DNA of 64,000 bases from CBDFGE01 sp965247055 (GCA_965247055.1 CBDFGE010000006.1:1-64000); one strand, 5' to 3'; positions 14,834 to 23,388 are shown, counted from the stretch's first letter. A program made the numbers and translations. Notes: generated by a model from the sequence alone, not told the origin.

Positions 14834-15016
14834 TACCCCACACTACGAGTCGCCTGCGGCGATGTGCGGCGTGGATCCCGGCGACATCATCTTCTCGCAG
14901 AAGCGCCCCTTCCCATGGCTTCCATCGGGCGGCGACGGAGAGCGCTAGTGCTATGGCACGGGCGATATTGGAGCTGCCGAGAAAGGCGATAACCGGCCGG
15001 GTGGCGGCTACCTGGG

Positions 15017-16117
15017 CTATACGTTCCTAAGCCGGGGATCCAGCTTGTCCCGCAGCCAGTCACCGAACAGGTTCATGGAGAGCACCGTAAGCAGGATGGC
15101 CAGCCCGGGGAAGAAGGACAGCCACCAGTGGGTTATGACAAAGGCCCGCCCGTCGGCGACCATCAGGCCCCAGGCCGGATGGGGCGGCGGGATGCCCACG
15201 CCGAGGAAGCTGAGGGCGGCCTCGAAGATGATCACCTGGCCCACCTCGAGGGTGGCCAGCACTATGACGCTGTTGGCTATGTTGGGGAAGACGTGTCGGA
15301 CGATAATCCGGGGGCTGGAAGCTCCGGCTACCTTGGCTCTTGCTATGAAGTCCAGCTCCCTGATGCGGAGGGTCTCCCCCCTTACCATGCGGGAGTAGCG
15401 CGCCCAGATTACCAGTGCAATGATGAACACCACGGTCGTGAATCCTGGTGTCAGAATCACCGCCAGCACCAGGGCCAGCAGAATGGCCGGGAAGGCCATG
15501 AATATATCGACCACGCGCATTATAAGGTGGTCCACGAATCCGCCAAAATATCCGGCCAGGAGGCCCAGGGTAACGCCCACCATTCCGCCCAGGAAGATAG
15601 ATACCAGTGCGATCACCAGGGAGATGCGGGCGCCGTGGATGATGCGGCTGAGGACGTCCCGTCCGACGTTATCGGTACCAAGGGGGTGGTCCCACGAGCC
15701 ACCTCGCCTGGTAACAGTGCGTATCTCGTCACCCAGGGCTACTTCCTTCCCCTCGGGGCCGCCTACCACGGTGGCGTCTCCGATTCTCACCAGCCTCTGC
15801 GCGTCGTCGAGGAGGATCTCACTCTGGAAGTCCTGCCTATCTATCTCGACCACTACCTTCCGCACCGTCACCGTCGGCCCTACCCATGCGGGAGCCGACA
15901 GGCGCTCTCCCAAAACTCCCTGGGTGGGGTTGTAGGTGGCTATCTGATTGGCGAAGATGCCGGGGATGACCAACACCAGCAGCAAGACGGTGATGGGCAG
16001 TACGGGATACTGACGCACAGCTGCCACGAGGCGAAACGCGCCCCGGCGGGCGGGCACCTGTGCCTCAGGCCCCGAGGGACTGCCCCCAGACCAGAGTCGG
16101 CTGAGTCGCCCTATCAT
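15017..16117 (-). CDS. ABC transporter permease, DppC/OppC type
   Basis: 366 residues. An N-terminal membrane segment (VLPITVLLLVLVIPGIFA) precedes a ~100-residue extracytoplasmic insert, then HPLGTDNVGRDVLSRIIHG, the DppC signature, and five further membrane helices. The permease EAA-type loop reads ARAKVAGASSPRIIVRHVFPN, the site that contacts the ATPase. It follows the DppB-type gene by 81 bases. No ATPase genes (dppD/F) are nearby. Confidence 0.9.
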   Translation of the reverse strand: MIGRLSRLWSGGSPSGPEAQVPARRGAFRLVAAVRQYPVLPITVLLLVLVIPGIFANQIATYNPTQGVLGERLSAPAWVGPTVTVRKVVVEIDRQDFQSEILLDDAQRLVRIGDATVVGGPEGKEVALGDEIRTVTRRGGSWDHPLGTDNVGRDVLSRIIHGARISLVIALVSIFLGGMVGVTLGLLAGYFGGFVDHLIMRVVDIFMAFPAILLALVLAVILTPGFTTVVFIIALVIWARYSRMVRGETLRIRELDFIARAKVAGASSPRIIVRHVFPNIANSVIVLATLEVGQVIIFEAALSFLGVGIPPPHPAWGLMVADGRAFVITHWWLSFFPGLAILLTVLSMNLFGDWLRDKLDPRLRNV

Positions 16118-16198
16118 GCCACCTTAGCCCCCCGTTGAAGTCCTCTCGGCAAAGGGTCGGCCTCGACTAACGTTTAGAACTCAGCACGCCTGAGGTCC

Positions 16199-17116
16199 TC
16201 AGGCGTACCGGATCCTGGGGTCCAGATAGGCGTACAGGATGTCCACCGCCAGGGCAGTGACGATGTAGATGGTGGCGAACATGAGCACCAACGTCTGTAT
16301 CACGGCGAAGTCCTTGTTAATGGCCGAGTCCAGGGCCAGGCTGCCCACCCCCGGCCAGACAAAGACCCTCTCCGTTATCAGGGCCTGGGTCAGCACCGTC
16401 ACCCCTATGATGGCAAAATAGGTGAGTGGGGTGATGGCGGCGTTGCGAAGGCAGTGCTTCCACGTCACCTTCCACTCGGGAATCCCCTTGATACGCGCCA
16501 GCTTGACGTACTCGCTGTCCAGCACTTCGAGCATGGAAGAGCGCACCAGTCGTAGAATCGCCGCCACATTGAACCACCCCAGCGTCACGGCGGGGAGGAT
16601 CATATGCTCTATGCCACCCTTTCCGGAGGTGGGCAGCCAGTCCAGCCGGACCGCGAAGATCCACATCAGGACTATCCCAACCCAGAAGGACGGTAGTGAC
16701 TGGCCGAGTAGTGCGATGATCTTGCCTAACAAGTCCAGGGGCGTATCTCTCTTTACCGCGGAGATTACCCCCAGGGGGACCCCGAGGAGGATGCTTATTA
16801 CCAGGGCGACACCCGCGAGCTGCACACTGGCGGGAAGCCGCTCCAAGATCAGCCCCTTGGTGTTCTTATCATACTGGTACGAGTCGCCAAAGTCTCCCTT
16901 GAACATGTCGCTCACGTAGATCCAGTACTGCTCAGGCCACGGTTTGTCGGTACCCCAGTATTCCCGCAGCTCCTGTACGCACGCCGCGTTGCACTCCAGA
17001 GTCGTCGTGGCGCTAGCCGGGTCTCCGGTAACGCGGATCAGGGCAAAGACCACCACGGAGACGACCCAGAGGGCGATCAACGAGTGAATCGTTCTAATGA
17101 GGATGAACCGTTGCAT
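16199..17116 (-). CDS. ABC transporter permease, DppB/OppB type
   Basis: 305 residues, six predicted membrane helices, with the conserved N-terminal start LIRTIHSLIALWVVSVVVFA, GDFGDSYQYD, and the EAA-type loop YVKLARIKGIPEWKVTWKHC. The periplasmic segment VTGDPASATTTLECNAACV carries two cysteines that are unusual for the family. It is separated from the binding-protein gene by a strong hairpin. Confidence 0.9.
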   Translation of the reverse strand: MQRFILIRTIHSLIALWVVSVVVFALIRVTGDPASATTTLECNAACVQELREYWGTDKPWPEQYWIYVSDMFKGDFGDSYQYDKNTKGLILERLPASVQLAGVALVISILLGVPLGVISAVKRDTPLDLLGKIIALLGQSLPSFWVGIVLMWIFAVRLDWLPTSGKGGIEHMILPAVTLGWFNVAAILRLVRSSMLEVLDSEYVKLARIKGIPEWKVTWKHCLRNAAITPLTYFAIIGVTVLTQALITERVFVWPGVGSLALDSAINKDFAVIQTLVLMFATIYIVTALAVDILYAYLDPRIRYA

Positions 17117-17133
17117 CAGTCACCCATAAGTGC

Positions 17134-17177
17134 AGAGCCAGGGGTCTGGACTTCCGTCACTTCAGACCCCTGGCTCT
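17134..17177 (-). terminator. Perfect 15-bp hairpin between binding-protein and permease genes
   Basis: AGAGCCAGGGGTCTG at 17134-17148 pairs perfectly with 17163-17177, with a 14-base loop. It sits just after the binding-protein stop and before the permease start. There is no T-run, so it is more likely an mRNA-stabilising or partially terminating element that raises binding protein over permeases, as often seen in such operons. Confidence 0.7.
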
Positions 17178-17225
17178 CTCCCGCTAGGCAATGGTAAACC
17201 GAGTTTGCAGCTCGGACCGTCCCCC

Positions 17226-18929
17226 TTACTGTGTCGAGGCGGCTTTTATGTACTCCAGATGGCTATAGGCTTCCCGCCGAGTCCCCGGGAATTTGTAGTC
17301 TTGGACCACCTTCGGATCGAAAGCGATGGAAGCCTTGAAGAACACGAATGGCACCTCGGCGAACTGATCGTACTTCTCATCGCCGATGGCCCTCAGGAAC
17401 CCCTCCCGCGCGTCCTCGCTGATGGAGCTCACCGCGCCGTCCAGATTGGCTTTGATGGTCAGGGTATCGTACGTGTGCACGACCCCGTCCTTCCAGTCGT
17501 TAAAGAACCGGATGCTTATCTGGGGGTCCCGGTAGCCGCTGGGCACGGGGTATAGCTTCCCGTGGGTCCTGAAGCCACGCTGGTCTTCTATGAAGGCCGG
17601 GAACGTCGGTATCACGATGGTTGGACTCAGCCCGACGGCCTCGAACATCTGGCCCATGGCTTCACCTACGGGCACCTGCTCCGGAATGCTCGGGCTGGGG
17701 GGTACGGCCAGATCGAAGGCAAATCCGTTGGGGTACCCCGCCTCGGCCAGCAGCTCCCTGGCCCTCACCGGGTCGTAGCCGTACTTCTCGTCGAACTCCG
17801 CTTCCCACCTCGGGTTCCAGCCCGGCAGGTCGGGGTGGAACGGGTACACCCAGCCTACCTCAGCCTCGCCTTTGAAGAACTCGTTGACCAGTCCTTCCCG
17901 GTCGATGGCCTTGTTCATCGCCTGGCGCACCTTGCGGGCGTTCTCGTCGTCCTCACTGTCGCCCACCCAGGGGAACCGGGGCCCGCAGCAATCCAAGTGC
18001 TCAGGGGTGGCCCAATACAGTCCGCCCCAGAACCAGTTAAATAACTGAGAGTTTACAAGGCTCTTCGCAATCCTCTTGCCCTGGGCCTCCGCCTCCGGCT
18101 GCTGGCTCTTCGGCAGCACGGCCAGGTGGGCCTCGTCGGCCAGGAGCATCGCCATGCGGGTGGCGCTCTCCTTGATGAAGTTCATCTCGAATTCTCTGAA
18201 CTCCGGAGTCTGCCTCCAGTGGTTCTCTACCCGTGTCATCTCCAGCTTCCCCGGGCTCCGGGTAGCGTACTGGTACGAGCCGGTCCAGGCGGGCTTGGCT
18301 ATCATTCCCGCCTCGCCCTCAGCGTCCCACTGCGCCTTGCTGGACATGATGGTAGCGCCGGTGGAGCCGGAGTTAAAGAATGGAATCGAGAACACATCCA
18401 CGACCTTCTGGCGTATTATCACCTGCCGGTCGTTGGGCACCTCGATGCTTTCTATGGTAGCCTTGAAGGTGGGAGCGTCATCCGCTACGGCCCCTTCCGC
18501 CATGGTCATCTCAATGGAGTGTTTGACGTCATTGCCCGTAAATTTTCCCCAGCCGTGGTGGAACTCCACTCCGTCGCGCAGGTCGAAGGTCCAGCTCTTG
18601 CCGTCGGCGCCTGCCGTCCACTTGGTGGCAAGGTTGGGGACAAACTTGCCCGTGTCCTGGTCTATCGCCAGCAGCCAGTCGGCCATCTGGCCCTTGTCCC
18701 AACCTGCCTGGTTGGTGTTCCATGGTATGTTGGTCTCGAGGACCAGGGACAGGCCGGCCATTACCAGACGGTCGGTGGTACTGGTCATCATCGCCGGCGC
18801 CGCAGGGGTCGGAGTGGCCGCAACGCGCGTGACGGTAGGCAGCGGAGTCGACGTGGCATCGTCCCCACAGGCCACGGCCAGAAGTCCCACCATCGCCAGG
18901 CCAATCAGAAACACCAGGGGTTTAAGCAT
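17226..18929 (-). CDS. ABC transporter substrate-binding lipoprotein, SBP_bac_5 family
   Basis: 567 residues with a lipoprotein signal (LIGLAMVGLLAVACGDD, lipidated Cys21), a low-complexity Ala/Thr/Pro tether, and the family-5 solute-binding fold: WLLAIDQDTGKFVPNLATKW, WTFDLRDGVEFHHGWGKFTG, VRQAMNKAIDREGLV, and LLAEAGYPNGFAFDL. Members bind oligopeptides, nickel or sugars; the ligand here is unknown. A perfect-consensus promoter drives it, so it should be strongly expressed. Confidence 0.9.
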   Translation of the reverse strand: MLKPLVFLIGLAMVGLLAVACGDDATSTPLPTVTRVAATPTPAAPAMMTSTTDRLVMAGLSLVLETNIPWNTNQAGWDKGQMADWLLAIDQDTGKFVPNLATKWTAGADGKSWTFDLRDGVEFHHGWGKFTGNDVKHSIEMTMAEGAVADDAPTFKATIESIEVPNDRQVIIRQKVVDVFSIPFFNSGSTGATIMSSKAQWDAEGEAGMIAKPAWTGSYQYATRSPGKLEMTRVENHWRQTPEFREFEMNFIKESATRMAMLLADEAHLAVLPKSQQPEAEAQGKRIAKSLVNSQLFNWFWGGLYWATPEHLDCCGPRFPWVGDSEDDENARKVRQAMNKAIDREGLVNEFFKGEAEVGWVYPFHPDLPGWNPRWEAEFDEKYGYDPVRARELLAEAGYPNGFAFDLAVPPSPSIPEQVPVGEAMGQMFEAVGLSPTIVIPTFPAFIEDQRGFRTHGKLYPVPSGYRDPQISIRFFNDWKDGVVHTYDTLTIKANLDGAVSSISEDAREGFLRAIGDEKYDQFAEVPFVFFKASIAFDPKVVQDYKFPGTRREAYSHLEYIKAASTQ

Positions 18930-18979
18930 TCGTATGATCCCTTCTTTCTTTAATCTTCGGTTGAGTCCAGTCGCGGGCC

Positions 18980-19008
18980 ATTATATGCCGCGTAAATCGG
19001 AATGTCAA
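18980..19008 (-). promoter_or_regulatory. Perfect-consensus promoter of the oligopeptide-type ABC operon
   Basis: On the minus strand TTGACA at 19008-19003, a 17-bp spacer and TATAAT at 18985-18980. The start codon at 18929 gives a leader of about 40 bases. Confidence 0.8.
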
Positions 19009-19021
19009 CCATATAAACCGG

Positions 19022-19954
19022 CTAGAGCCTCACGTACTTCGTCACTCCCTTCCTGAGCTCCTCCGCGATGTACAGCCCGCCCCGGGAGTCGCCCCATATC
19101 CCGTGGTTCGACGCGGGGGGAGCCCAGCACGCCAGGAACTTCCCCTCTCTATTCAGGACGCTGACCCGGTGGTTGTCCCCCTGCCCGGTGATGTAGACGG
19201 TCTGCTCCGCGGCATCCATACATATGTCGGTGGGCTGATCGAAACCGGTCCACTGGCCGATGAACTCTCCGTCGGGTGAGAGGAGCTGGATGCGGTGGTT
19301 GTCCCTGTCGCACACATATAGTACGCCTTGCCTGTCTATCCAGATGCTATGGGGCACCCGGAACTGAAGGGGGCCGCTGCCGGGGGTCCCCCAGGAGGAG
19401 ATGAGGGTACCTTCCGCGGAGAACCGGTGGACTCGGCAGTTCCGGTCTCCATCGGCCACGTATAAGTCTCCAGTGGGCGAAGAGACAAACTTGCCGGGCA
19501 TGTTAAAGGGACCACCGGGCCGCAGCACCTCCCCAGCCCACCAGTCGCATCCGGTATCCGAATACACCCCCCGGGTGCCCAGCTCCAGCAGCAGCTCTCC
19601 CTCAAGGGTGAACTTCAGCGCCGTATGCAGGTCCCGTTCCGAGATATAGATGAAGTCGTTGGCGTCTATAGAGATGTTATGGGGATAGGAAATGGCGCCA
19701 TGGTCCCACGATCCAAGGTAGTTCCCCTCCAGGTCAAACACCACCACGGAGGGGGTGTTGGGGCGGCTGCGATGGCCTATGAGGGCGGGGTCCATCGTCG
19801 CTTCTGGACCATCGGCCTTTCTTTGGACGACGTAAACCCTGTCCCTGGAGTCGACCGCCACCCCGGTCACCATCCCGAAGGTCCAGCCGGCGGGCAATCG
19901 TCCCCAGTTCTCCACGACTTCGTACGTATACTCTCCCGTTCCCACGGTCGCCAT
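19022..19954 (-). CDS. NHL-repeat beta-propeller protein
   Basis: ATG 19954 (MATVGTGEYTYEVVENWG) is preferred; the longer frame upstream is Arg/Gly-rich and unlikely. The 310-residue product is a series of NHL-type blades: VTGVAVDSRDRVYVVQR, ISIDANDFIYISERD, GKFVSSPTGDLYVADGDRN, PHSIWIDRQGVLYVCDRDNH, TDICMDAAEQTVYITGQGDN. Blades like these occur in peptidyl-hydroxyglycine lyase-like and other scaffold proteins. No signal peptide is seen. Function unknown. Confidence 0.8.
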   Translation of the reverse strand: MATVGTGEYTYEVVENWGRLPAGWTFGMVTGVAVDSRDRVYVVQRKADGPEATMDPALIGHRSRPNTPSVVVFDLEGNYLGSWDHGAISYPHNISIDANDFIYISERDLHTALKFTLEGELLLELGTRGVYSDTGCDWWAGEVLRPGGPFNMPGKFVSSPTGDLYVADGDRNCRVHRFSAEGTLISSWGTPGSGPLQFRVPHSIWIDRQGVLYVCDRDNHRIQLLSPDGEFIGQWTGFDQPTDICMDAAEQTVYITGQGDNHRVSVLNREGKFLACWAPPASNHGIWGDSRGGLYIAEELRKGVTKYVRL

Positions 19955-20072
19955 GGACTTCCCACCCCCATCCAGATTCTCGGCCCATCGGCGGCTGCCG
20001 CGCCAGACAGGCCGGCCCCTTGACGAGGACAAGTGTAGTAGCGAGGTCTACCGCCGTCAATGTCACGACCGC

Positions 20073-20093
20073 GCCCCTGTAAGGTACAGGGGC
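20073..20093. other. Small perfect hairpin in the divergent region
   Basis: GCCCCTGTA-AGG-TACAGGGGC forms a 9-bp stem with a 3-base loop, between the NHL gene and the Tat-signal gene. There is no T-run on either strand. Role unknown. Confidence 0.5.
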
Positions 20094-20130
20094 ACCTCCA
20101 TTACTACACCTCCTGGGATGGAACCGCTGA

Positions 20131-20159
20131 TTGACCTCGCGGCATCCTTGTGCTATCGT
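20131..20159 (+). promoter_or_regulatory. Promoter for the Tat-signal gene
   Basis: TTGACC at 20131-20136, 17 bases, TATCGT at 20154-20159. The start codon at 20190 fits a short leader. Confidence 0.5.
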
Positions 20160-20189
20160 TCTGGGCACGGATGCACCATGGGAGGGACC

Positions 20190-20423
20190 ATGGTCGAGAG
20201 GGTGGACGCCGTCCTTTTTACGCGGAGGACCTTCGTCAAGCTCCTGGGTATCCTGGCTCTGGGGGCCTACCTCCTGGGGCCCAACTTGGTCCTGGGCGGT
20301 AGTGGGAGCCAGACCGTTTTCCGCCTGAGGACACGGGGCACCCGGGAGTGCCGCGCCTGCAAACGGCACGCTTGGTACAAAGTGTTCCGCACCCGGCAGT
20401 CGTGGACCTGCGGCATGTCCTGA
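20190..20423 (+). CDS. Tat-signal small protein with CxxC
   Basis: A 77-residue product from ATG 20190 (GGGAGG upstream; in-frame ATG 20178 also possible). It has a twin-arginine signal, FTRRTFVKLLGILALGAYLL, so a folded protein would be exported by Tat. The exported part reads RGTRECRACKRHAWYKVFRT and ends soon after. The CRACKRHA motif looks like the start of a metal-binding domain that is cut short. The end overlaps the next frame by 76 bases; a single one-base shift would join them. Confidence 0.55.
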   Translation: MVERVDAVLFTRRTFVKLLGILALGAYLLGPNLVLGGSGSQTVFRLRTRGTRECRACKRHAWYKVFRTRQSWTCGMS

Positions 20424-20872
20424 CGCTCCCGGCGCCGGCCAGCCTTCACGGGCGGGTGGTGCTGCCGGGACGGGGTAGCTTCCAAGGGTTCACGGTGATC
20501 CTGGTGGGGAAGGAGCGGCTGGCTGCCACGACGGGTGGCGATGGCGGGTTCGGCTTCGTCCAGCTGGTGCCGGGCCAGTACCGCCTCCGGGCCGGGATAC
20601 CTGGGTACCTCCCCATTGAAGGCTTCGTGAATTTGGGCGCGGGCGATGTCAGGACGGTGGGCGATGGTGTCCTCATCCCCGGGGACGTCGACGGATCTGG
20701 GACTGTAGACGGTAGGGACCTGCGACTGGCGTCCCGTGCCCTGAGGCGCGGGGCTGCGTCGAACGGTGCAGACCTGGACGACGACGGTGACGTGGATGTC
20801 TCGGACCTGACGATGGTGGCCCAGTCCTTCGGACTGGTGGGGCCGGCCGAATGGCCGAATCTCGCGGCCTAG
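20348..20872 (+). CDS. Carboxypeptidase-regulatory-like plus dockerin-type protein, start unclear
   Basis: The 174-residue frame from GTG 20348 lacks a signal peptide. Residues ~33-105 form a beta-sandwich repeat like carboxypeptidase regulatory domains (LHGRVVLPGRGSFQGFTVIL, TTGGDGGFGFVQLVPGQYRL). Residues 113-124 and 142-153 are two dockerin-type calcium loops (DVDGSGTVDGRD, DLDDDGDVDVSD). Such domains are normally exported, so the missing signal suggests that the upstream Tat ORF provided it before a frameshift. True start uncertain. Confidence 0.6.
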   Translation: MPRLQTARLVQSVPHPAVVDLRHVLTLPAPASLHGRVVLPGRGSFQGFTVILVGKERLAATTGGDGGFGFVQLVPGQYRLRAGIPGYLPIEGFVNLGAGDVRTVGDGVLIPGDVDGSGTVDGRDLRLASRALRRGAASNGADLDDDGDVDVSDLTMVAQSFGLVGPAEWPNLAA

Positions 20873-21240
20873 CGGGTCGGGGCAGAGCGAGTCCCGATCG
20901 GCGGATGGTAATCTTGAGAACCGTGAAGGAGGAACGTTCAGGAAGGGGAAGGTGACGGAAACTCGGAGACTGTCCGTGGGTGAGTAAGGTTGTGGTTCGT
21001 GAAGCGATGAAAATCAGACCGATCGATCTAAGGACGACAAAGTCATTGGTGGAGAACCGAGAGACCGGAACTATGCAAGCGGGCGCGAGAAGATGCGCCC
21101 GAGCGGCGGGGCTCACTGTGCGGCGGGGCTACGGTTTCGCCGTGTGGAGTGTCCCGCTCCCCTCCCTGAGCGTTCCTCCGCCCTTACCTAACTATTCATA
21201 AAAGCGCCCAAATGCCGGTAATCACTCACTCAAGCGAAAG
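20873..21240. other. Intergenic stretch with no supportable gene
   Basis: No frame resembles a protein and no strong promoter was found. The tRNA terminator lies at its right edge. Confidence 0.5.
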
Positions 21241-21266
21241 AAGTGGGGGCCGAATGGCCCCCACTT
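21241..21266 (-). terminator. Hairpin terminator after the tRNA cluster
   Basis: AAGTGGGGGCC-GAAT-GGCCCCCACTT is a perfect 11-bp stem with a 4-base loop, 15 bases past the 3' end of the tRNA-Trp gene. A/T-rich flanks are modest; it most likely ends transcription of the tRNA operon. Confidence 0.75.
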
Positions 21267-21281
21267 TGTGGCTGATTTTGG

Positions 21282-21354
21282 CAGGAGCGGGAGGACTCGA
21301 ACCCCCGACCACCGGTTTTGGAGACCGGCGCTCTACCAACTGAGCTACGCTCCT
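21282..21354 (-). tRNA. tRNA-Trp (CCA anticodon)
   Basis: The 73-base cloverleaf has acceptor AGGAGCG/CGCTCCT, D-arm GCTCAGTTGGTAGAGC, anticodon stem CCGGT/ACCGG around loop CTCCAAA (anticodon CCA) and T-arm with GGTTCGAGTCC. G73 is followed by an encoded CCA at 21281-21279. Confidence 0.95.
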
Positions 21355-21361
21355 GGGCTGG

Positions 21362-21436
21362 TACCCCTGGAGGGATTCGAACCCCCGACGCGCGACTTAG
21401 GACGCCGCCGCTCTATCCTGACTGAGCTACAGGGGC
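21362..21436 (-). tRNA. tRNA-Arg (CCT anticodon)
   Basis: The 75-base cloverleaf has acceptor GCCCCTG/CAGGGGT with a G-U closing pair, D-arm GCTCAGTCAGGATAGAGC and anticodon loop GTCCTAA on a GCGGC/GTCGC stem. Anticodon CCT reads AGG. CCA is encoded at 21361-21359. Confidence 0.93.
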
Positions 21437-21443
21437 CCGTTGG

Positions 21444-21516
21444 TGGAGATAGGGGGGCTCGAACCCCCAACCTCGGCATTGCGAACGCCGCGCTCTCCCA
21501 ATTGAGCTATATCCCC
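21444..21516 (-). tRNA. tRNA-Ala (CGC anticodon)
   Basis: The 73-base cloverleaf has acceptor GGGGATA/TATCTCC, D-arm GCTCAATTGGGAGAGC and anticodon stem CGGCG/TGCCG around loop TTCGCAA, giving CGC (reads GCG). CCA is encoded at 21443-21441. A TATACT -10-like box at 21536-21531 probably starts this three-tRNA operon. Confidence 0.93.
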
Positions 21517-21603
21517 TTCCAGCAGCTTCAAGTATAACACAACGGCCCGCCAGGGCAGGAGAATGTACGTCAACCCCTGGGCGGTGCGGGCGTGCCTTGG
21601 CCG

Positions 21604-22398
21604 TCAGGCCCCGCCCAGGATATGGCTCGGGAACTCTTTGAAGAGCCGCTCCAGCTCGGGCAGCATGCCCAGGTCGGTAAGGCCCGTGCCTATGGGGGTT
21701 ACGGAGATGAGGTTGCGCCCCAAGGCCCAGATGTCCGTGCCTTCCTGCTGCTCCTGAACGACAGGTCTGTCCCTCGAGATCCAGAAATAACCGTGCCTTC
21801 CGTCGTCCCCCTCCTTTACCGATTCCCGGTAGCTCCTGCGGCCCAGGCGGGTTACCGCCACGCCCTTTACCCGCTTCGAAGGCTCGTTGGGTATGTTGAC
21901 GTTTATCAGGGAGGGCGGCAGGGAGACCCCTTCCGACAGGCGCCGGCCCAGGAGCTTGAGGAATGCGGAGGCGACGTCGAAACGGGTATCCTTTATGGCC
22001 GCTACCGAGATGGCGATGGAGGGATAGCCCCTGACGAACCCCTGGAGGGCCGCTCCCACAGTGCCGGAGATCAGAACGTCCTCCCCGAGGTTGGAGCCCT
22101 GATTTATGCCCGATACCAGCAGGTCCACGGGGCCAACCAGGTGCTCCAAGGCCAGGACGGAGCAATCGCCGGGCGTCCCATCCACGGAGTACGCGGTTAC
22201 CCTGCCGGTGGAGCCCCCGGCCATAGGAGGGATAGCCCGGGCCCGTATGGGCGCGTGAAGGGTCAGCGCCGTCCCTACACCGCTCTGCTCCCGATCGGGC
22301 GCTACCACGAAGACGTCCCCGGCTTCCCGGAGGGCTTCAACGGCGGCCCAGAGGCCGCAGGAGTAGATACCATCGTCGTTGGTGACCAGTATCTTCAG
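21604..22398 (-). CDS. surE: 5'-nucleotidase SurE, apparent CTG start
   Basis: The first conventional start lies inside the protein, after the essential N-terminal motif. Extending upstream in frame gives LKILVTNDDGIYSCGLWAAV, with the metal-binding Asp pair of TNDDG, beginning at CTG 22398, eight bases after AGGTGG. No ATG, GTG or TTG lies just upstream in that frame. The rest is a full SurE: APDREQSGVGTALTLH, LLVSGINQGSNLGEDV, SGTVGAALQGF. It removes phosphate from nucleoside monophosphates. It follows the cysteine-synthase-like gene by 45 bases. Confidence 0.85.
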   Translation of the reverse strand: MKILVTNDDGIYSCGLWAAVEALREAGDVFVVAPDREQSGVGTALTLHAPIRARAIPPMAGGSTGRVTAYSVDGTPGDCSVLALEHLVGPVDLLVSGINQGSNLGEDVLISGTVGAALQGFVRGYPSIAISVAAIKDTRFDVASAFLKLLGRRLSEGVSLPPSLINVNIPNEPSKRVKGVAVTRLGRRSYRESVKEGDDGRHGYFWISRDRPVVQEQQEGTDIWALGRNLISVTPIGTGLTDLGMLPELERLFKEFPSHILGGA

Positions 22399-22443
22399 GG
22401 CGCTGCCACCTCGAGTACGCTTACGTCGACACCGCGGCCAGGA

Positions 22444-23358
22444 TCACATGGGGAAGGCAAGGTAGCGTTCCCCGCCATCCGGCAGCACCGTGACCACGGT
22501 CTTGCCCTCGCCCAGGCGCCGGGCTATCTCCAGCGAAGCGACGACGTTCGCTCCCGATGAGATGCCCACCAGCAGGCCCTCTTCCCGGGCCAGCCGGAGG
22601 CACATCTGGACCGCATCCCCGTCGGCGACGGGGACCACCTCGTCAACCATCTCCCTGTTCAGCAGTGGCGGGACGAAGTCCGCCCCCAGCCCGGGAATGG
22701 CGTGAGGCCCAGGCTTCCCCTGTGACAGCACCGGGGACGAGGCAGGCTCTACCGCCACGATCAACACCGAGGGGGCATCCTCCTTTAACCGCTCTGCCAC
22801 CCCTGCGAGCGTGCCACCGGTGCCGACGCCCGCTACGAAGGCATCCAACCTGCCCTGGGTGTCCCGAAGTATCTCTACAGCGGTGGTGTCACGGTGTACT
22901 CGGACAACCGCCGGATTACGAAACATATCCAGGGCCACACACTCCGGATTCGATGCCGCCATCTCATATGCCTCTCGATGGGCGCCTTCCATCCTGAGAT
23001 GGGAGGGGGTCAGCCTGATGACTGCTCCGAATCGCGCCAGCAGCCGGCGCCTCTCCACGGGGGCGTTTTCGGGCATGAACACGGTCAGCTTGTATCCTTT
23101 GGCGGCGGCGACCATCGCCAGGGATACGCCTCCGTTGCCGCTGGAAGACTCCACAATGGTGTAGCCGGGTTGGAGGACCCCCTGGGCCTTGGCGTCCTCT
23201 ACCATGGCGAGAGCGATGCGGTCTTTAACGCTGCCGCTGGGGTTGAAGCTTTCCATCTTGCCCAGGACCTGGCTGCACCCCTCACCGACGACCTTTCGTA
23301 GCCTTACCAGGGGTGTGTTGCCCACCAGCTGCAGTGCGCTCGCTGCCACCCCCGTCAT
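22444..23358 (-). CDS. PLP-dependent cysteine synthase family protein
   Basis: ATG 23358 has AAGGAGG upstream. The 304-residue protein has the fold II features: LVGNTPLVRL, the PLP Lys in NPSGSVKDRIA, AGVGTGGTLAG (phosphate loop) and GISSGANV. The substrate-binding loop reads ESSSGNGGVSLAM rather than the TSGNTG of O-acetylserine sulfhydrylases; related enzymes with SSGN loops act on other amino acid donors. So cysteine synthesis is likely but not certain. Confidence 0.85.
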   Translation of the reverse strand: MTGVAASALQLVGNTPLVRLRKVVGEGCSQVLGKMESFNPSGSVKDRIALAMVEDAKAQGVLQPGYTIVESSSGNGGVSLAMVAAAKGYKLTVFMPENAPVERRRLLARFGAVIRLTPSHLRMEGAHREAYEMAASNPECVALDMFRNPAVVRVHRDTTAVEILRDTQGRLDAFVAGVGTGGTLAGVAERLKEDAPSVLIVAVEPASSPVLSQGKPGPHAIPGLGADFVPPLLNREMVDEVVPVADGDAVQMCLRLAREEGLLVGISSGANVVASLEIARRLGEGKTVVTVLPDGGERYLAFPM

Positions 23359-23388
23359 GGCTGCCTCCTTACCACGGTTGGGCAAGTC

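Noticed and set aside
14834..15016. Possible minus-strand coding remnant (SSNIARAIALAL) between permease and promoter
   Set aside because: No start codon or family match; likely chance in GC-rich DNA.
15128..16138. A 336-codon plus-strand frame over the DppC gene
   Set aside because: Its Gly/His/Gln/Asp-rich content is typical of an antisense shadow; the permease on the other strand is clear.
21282..21516. tRNA cluster as a phage attachment site
   Set aside because: No integrase gene and no duplicated tRNA end were seen nearby.
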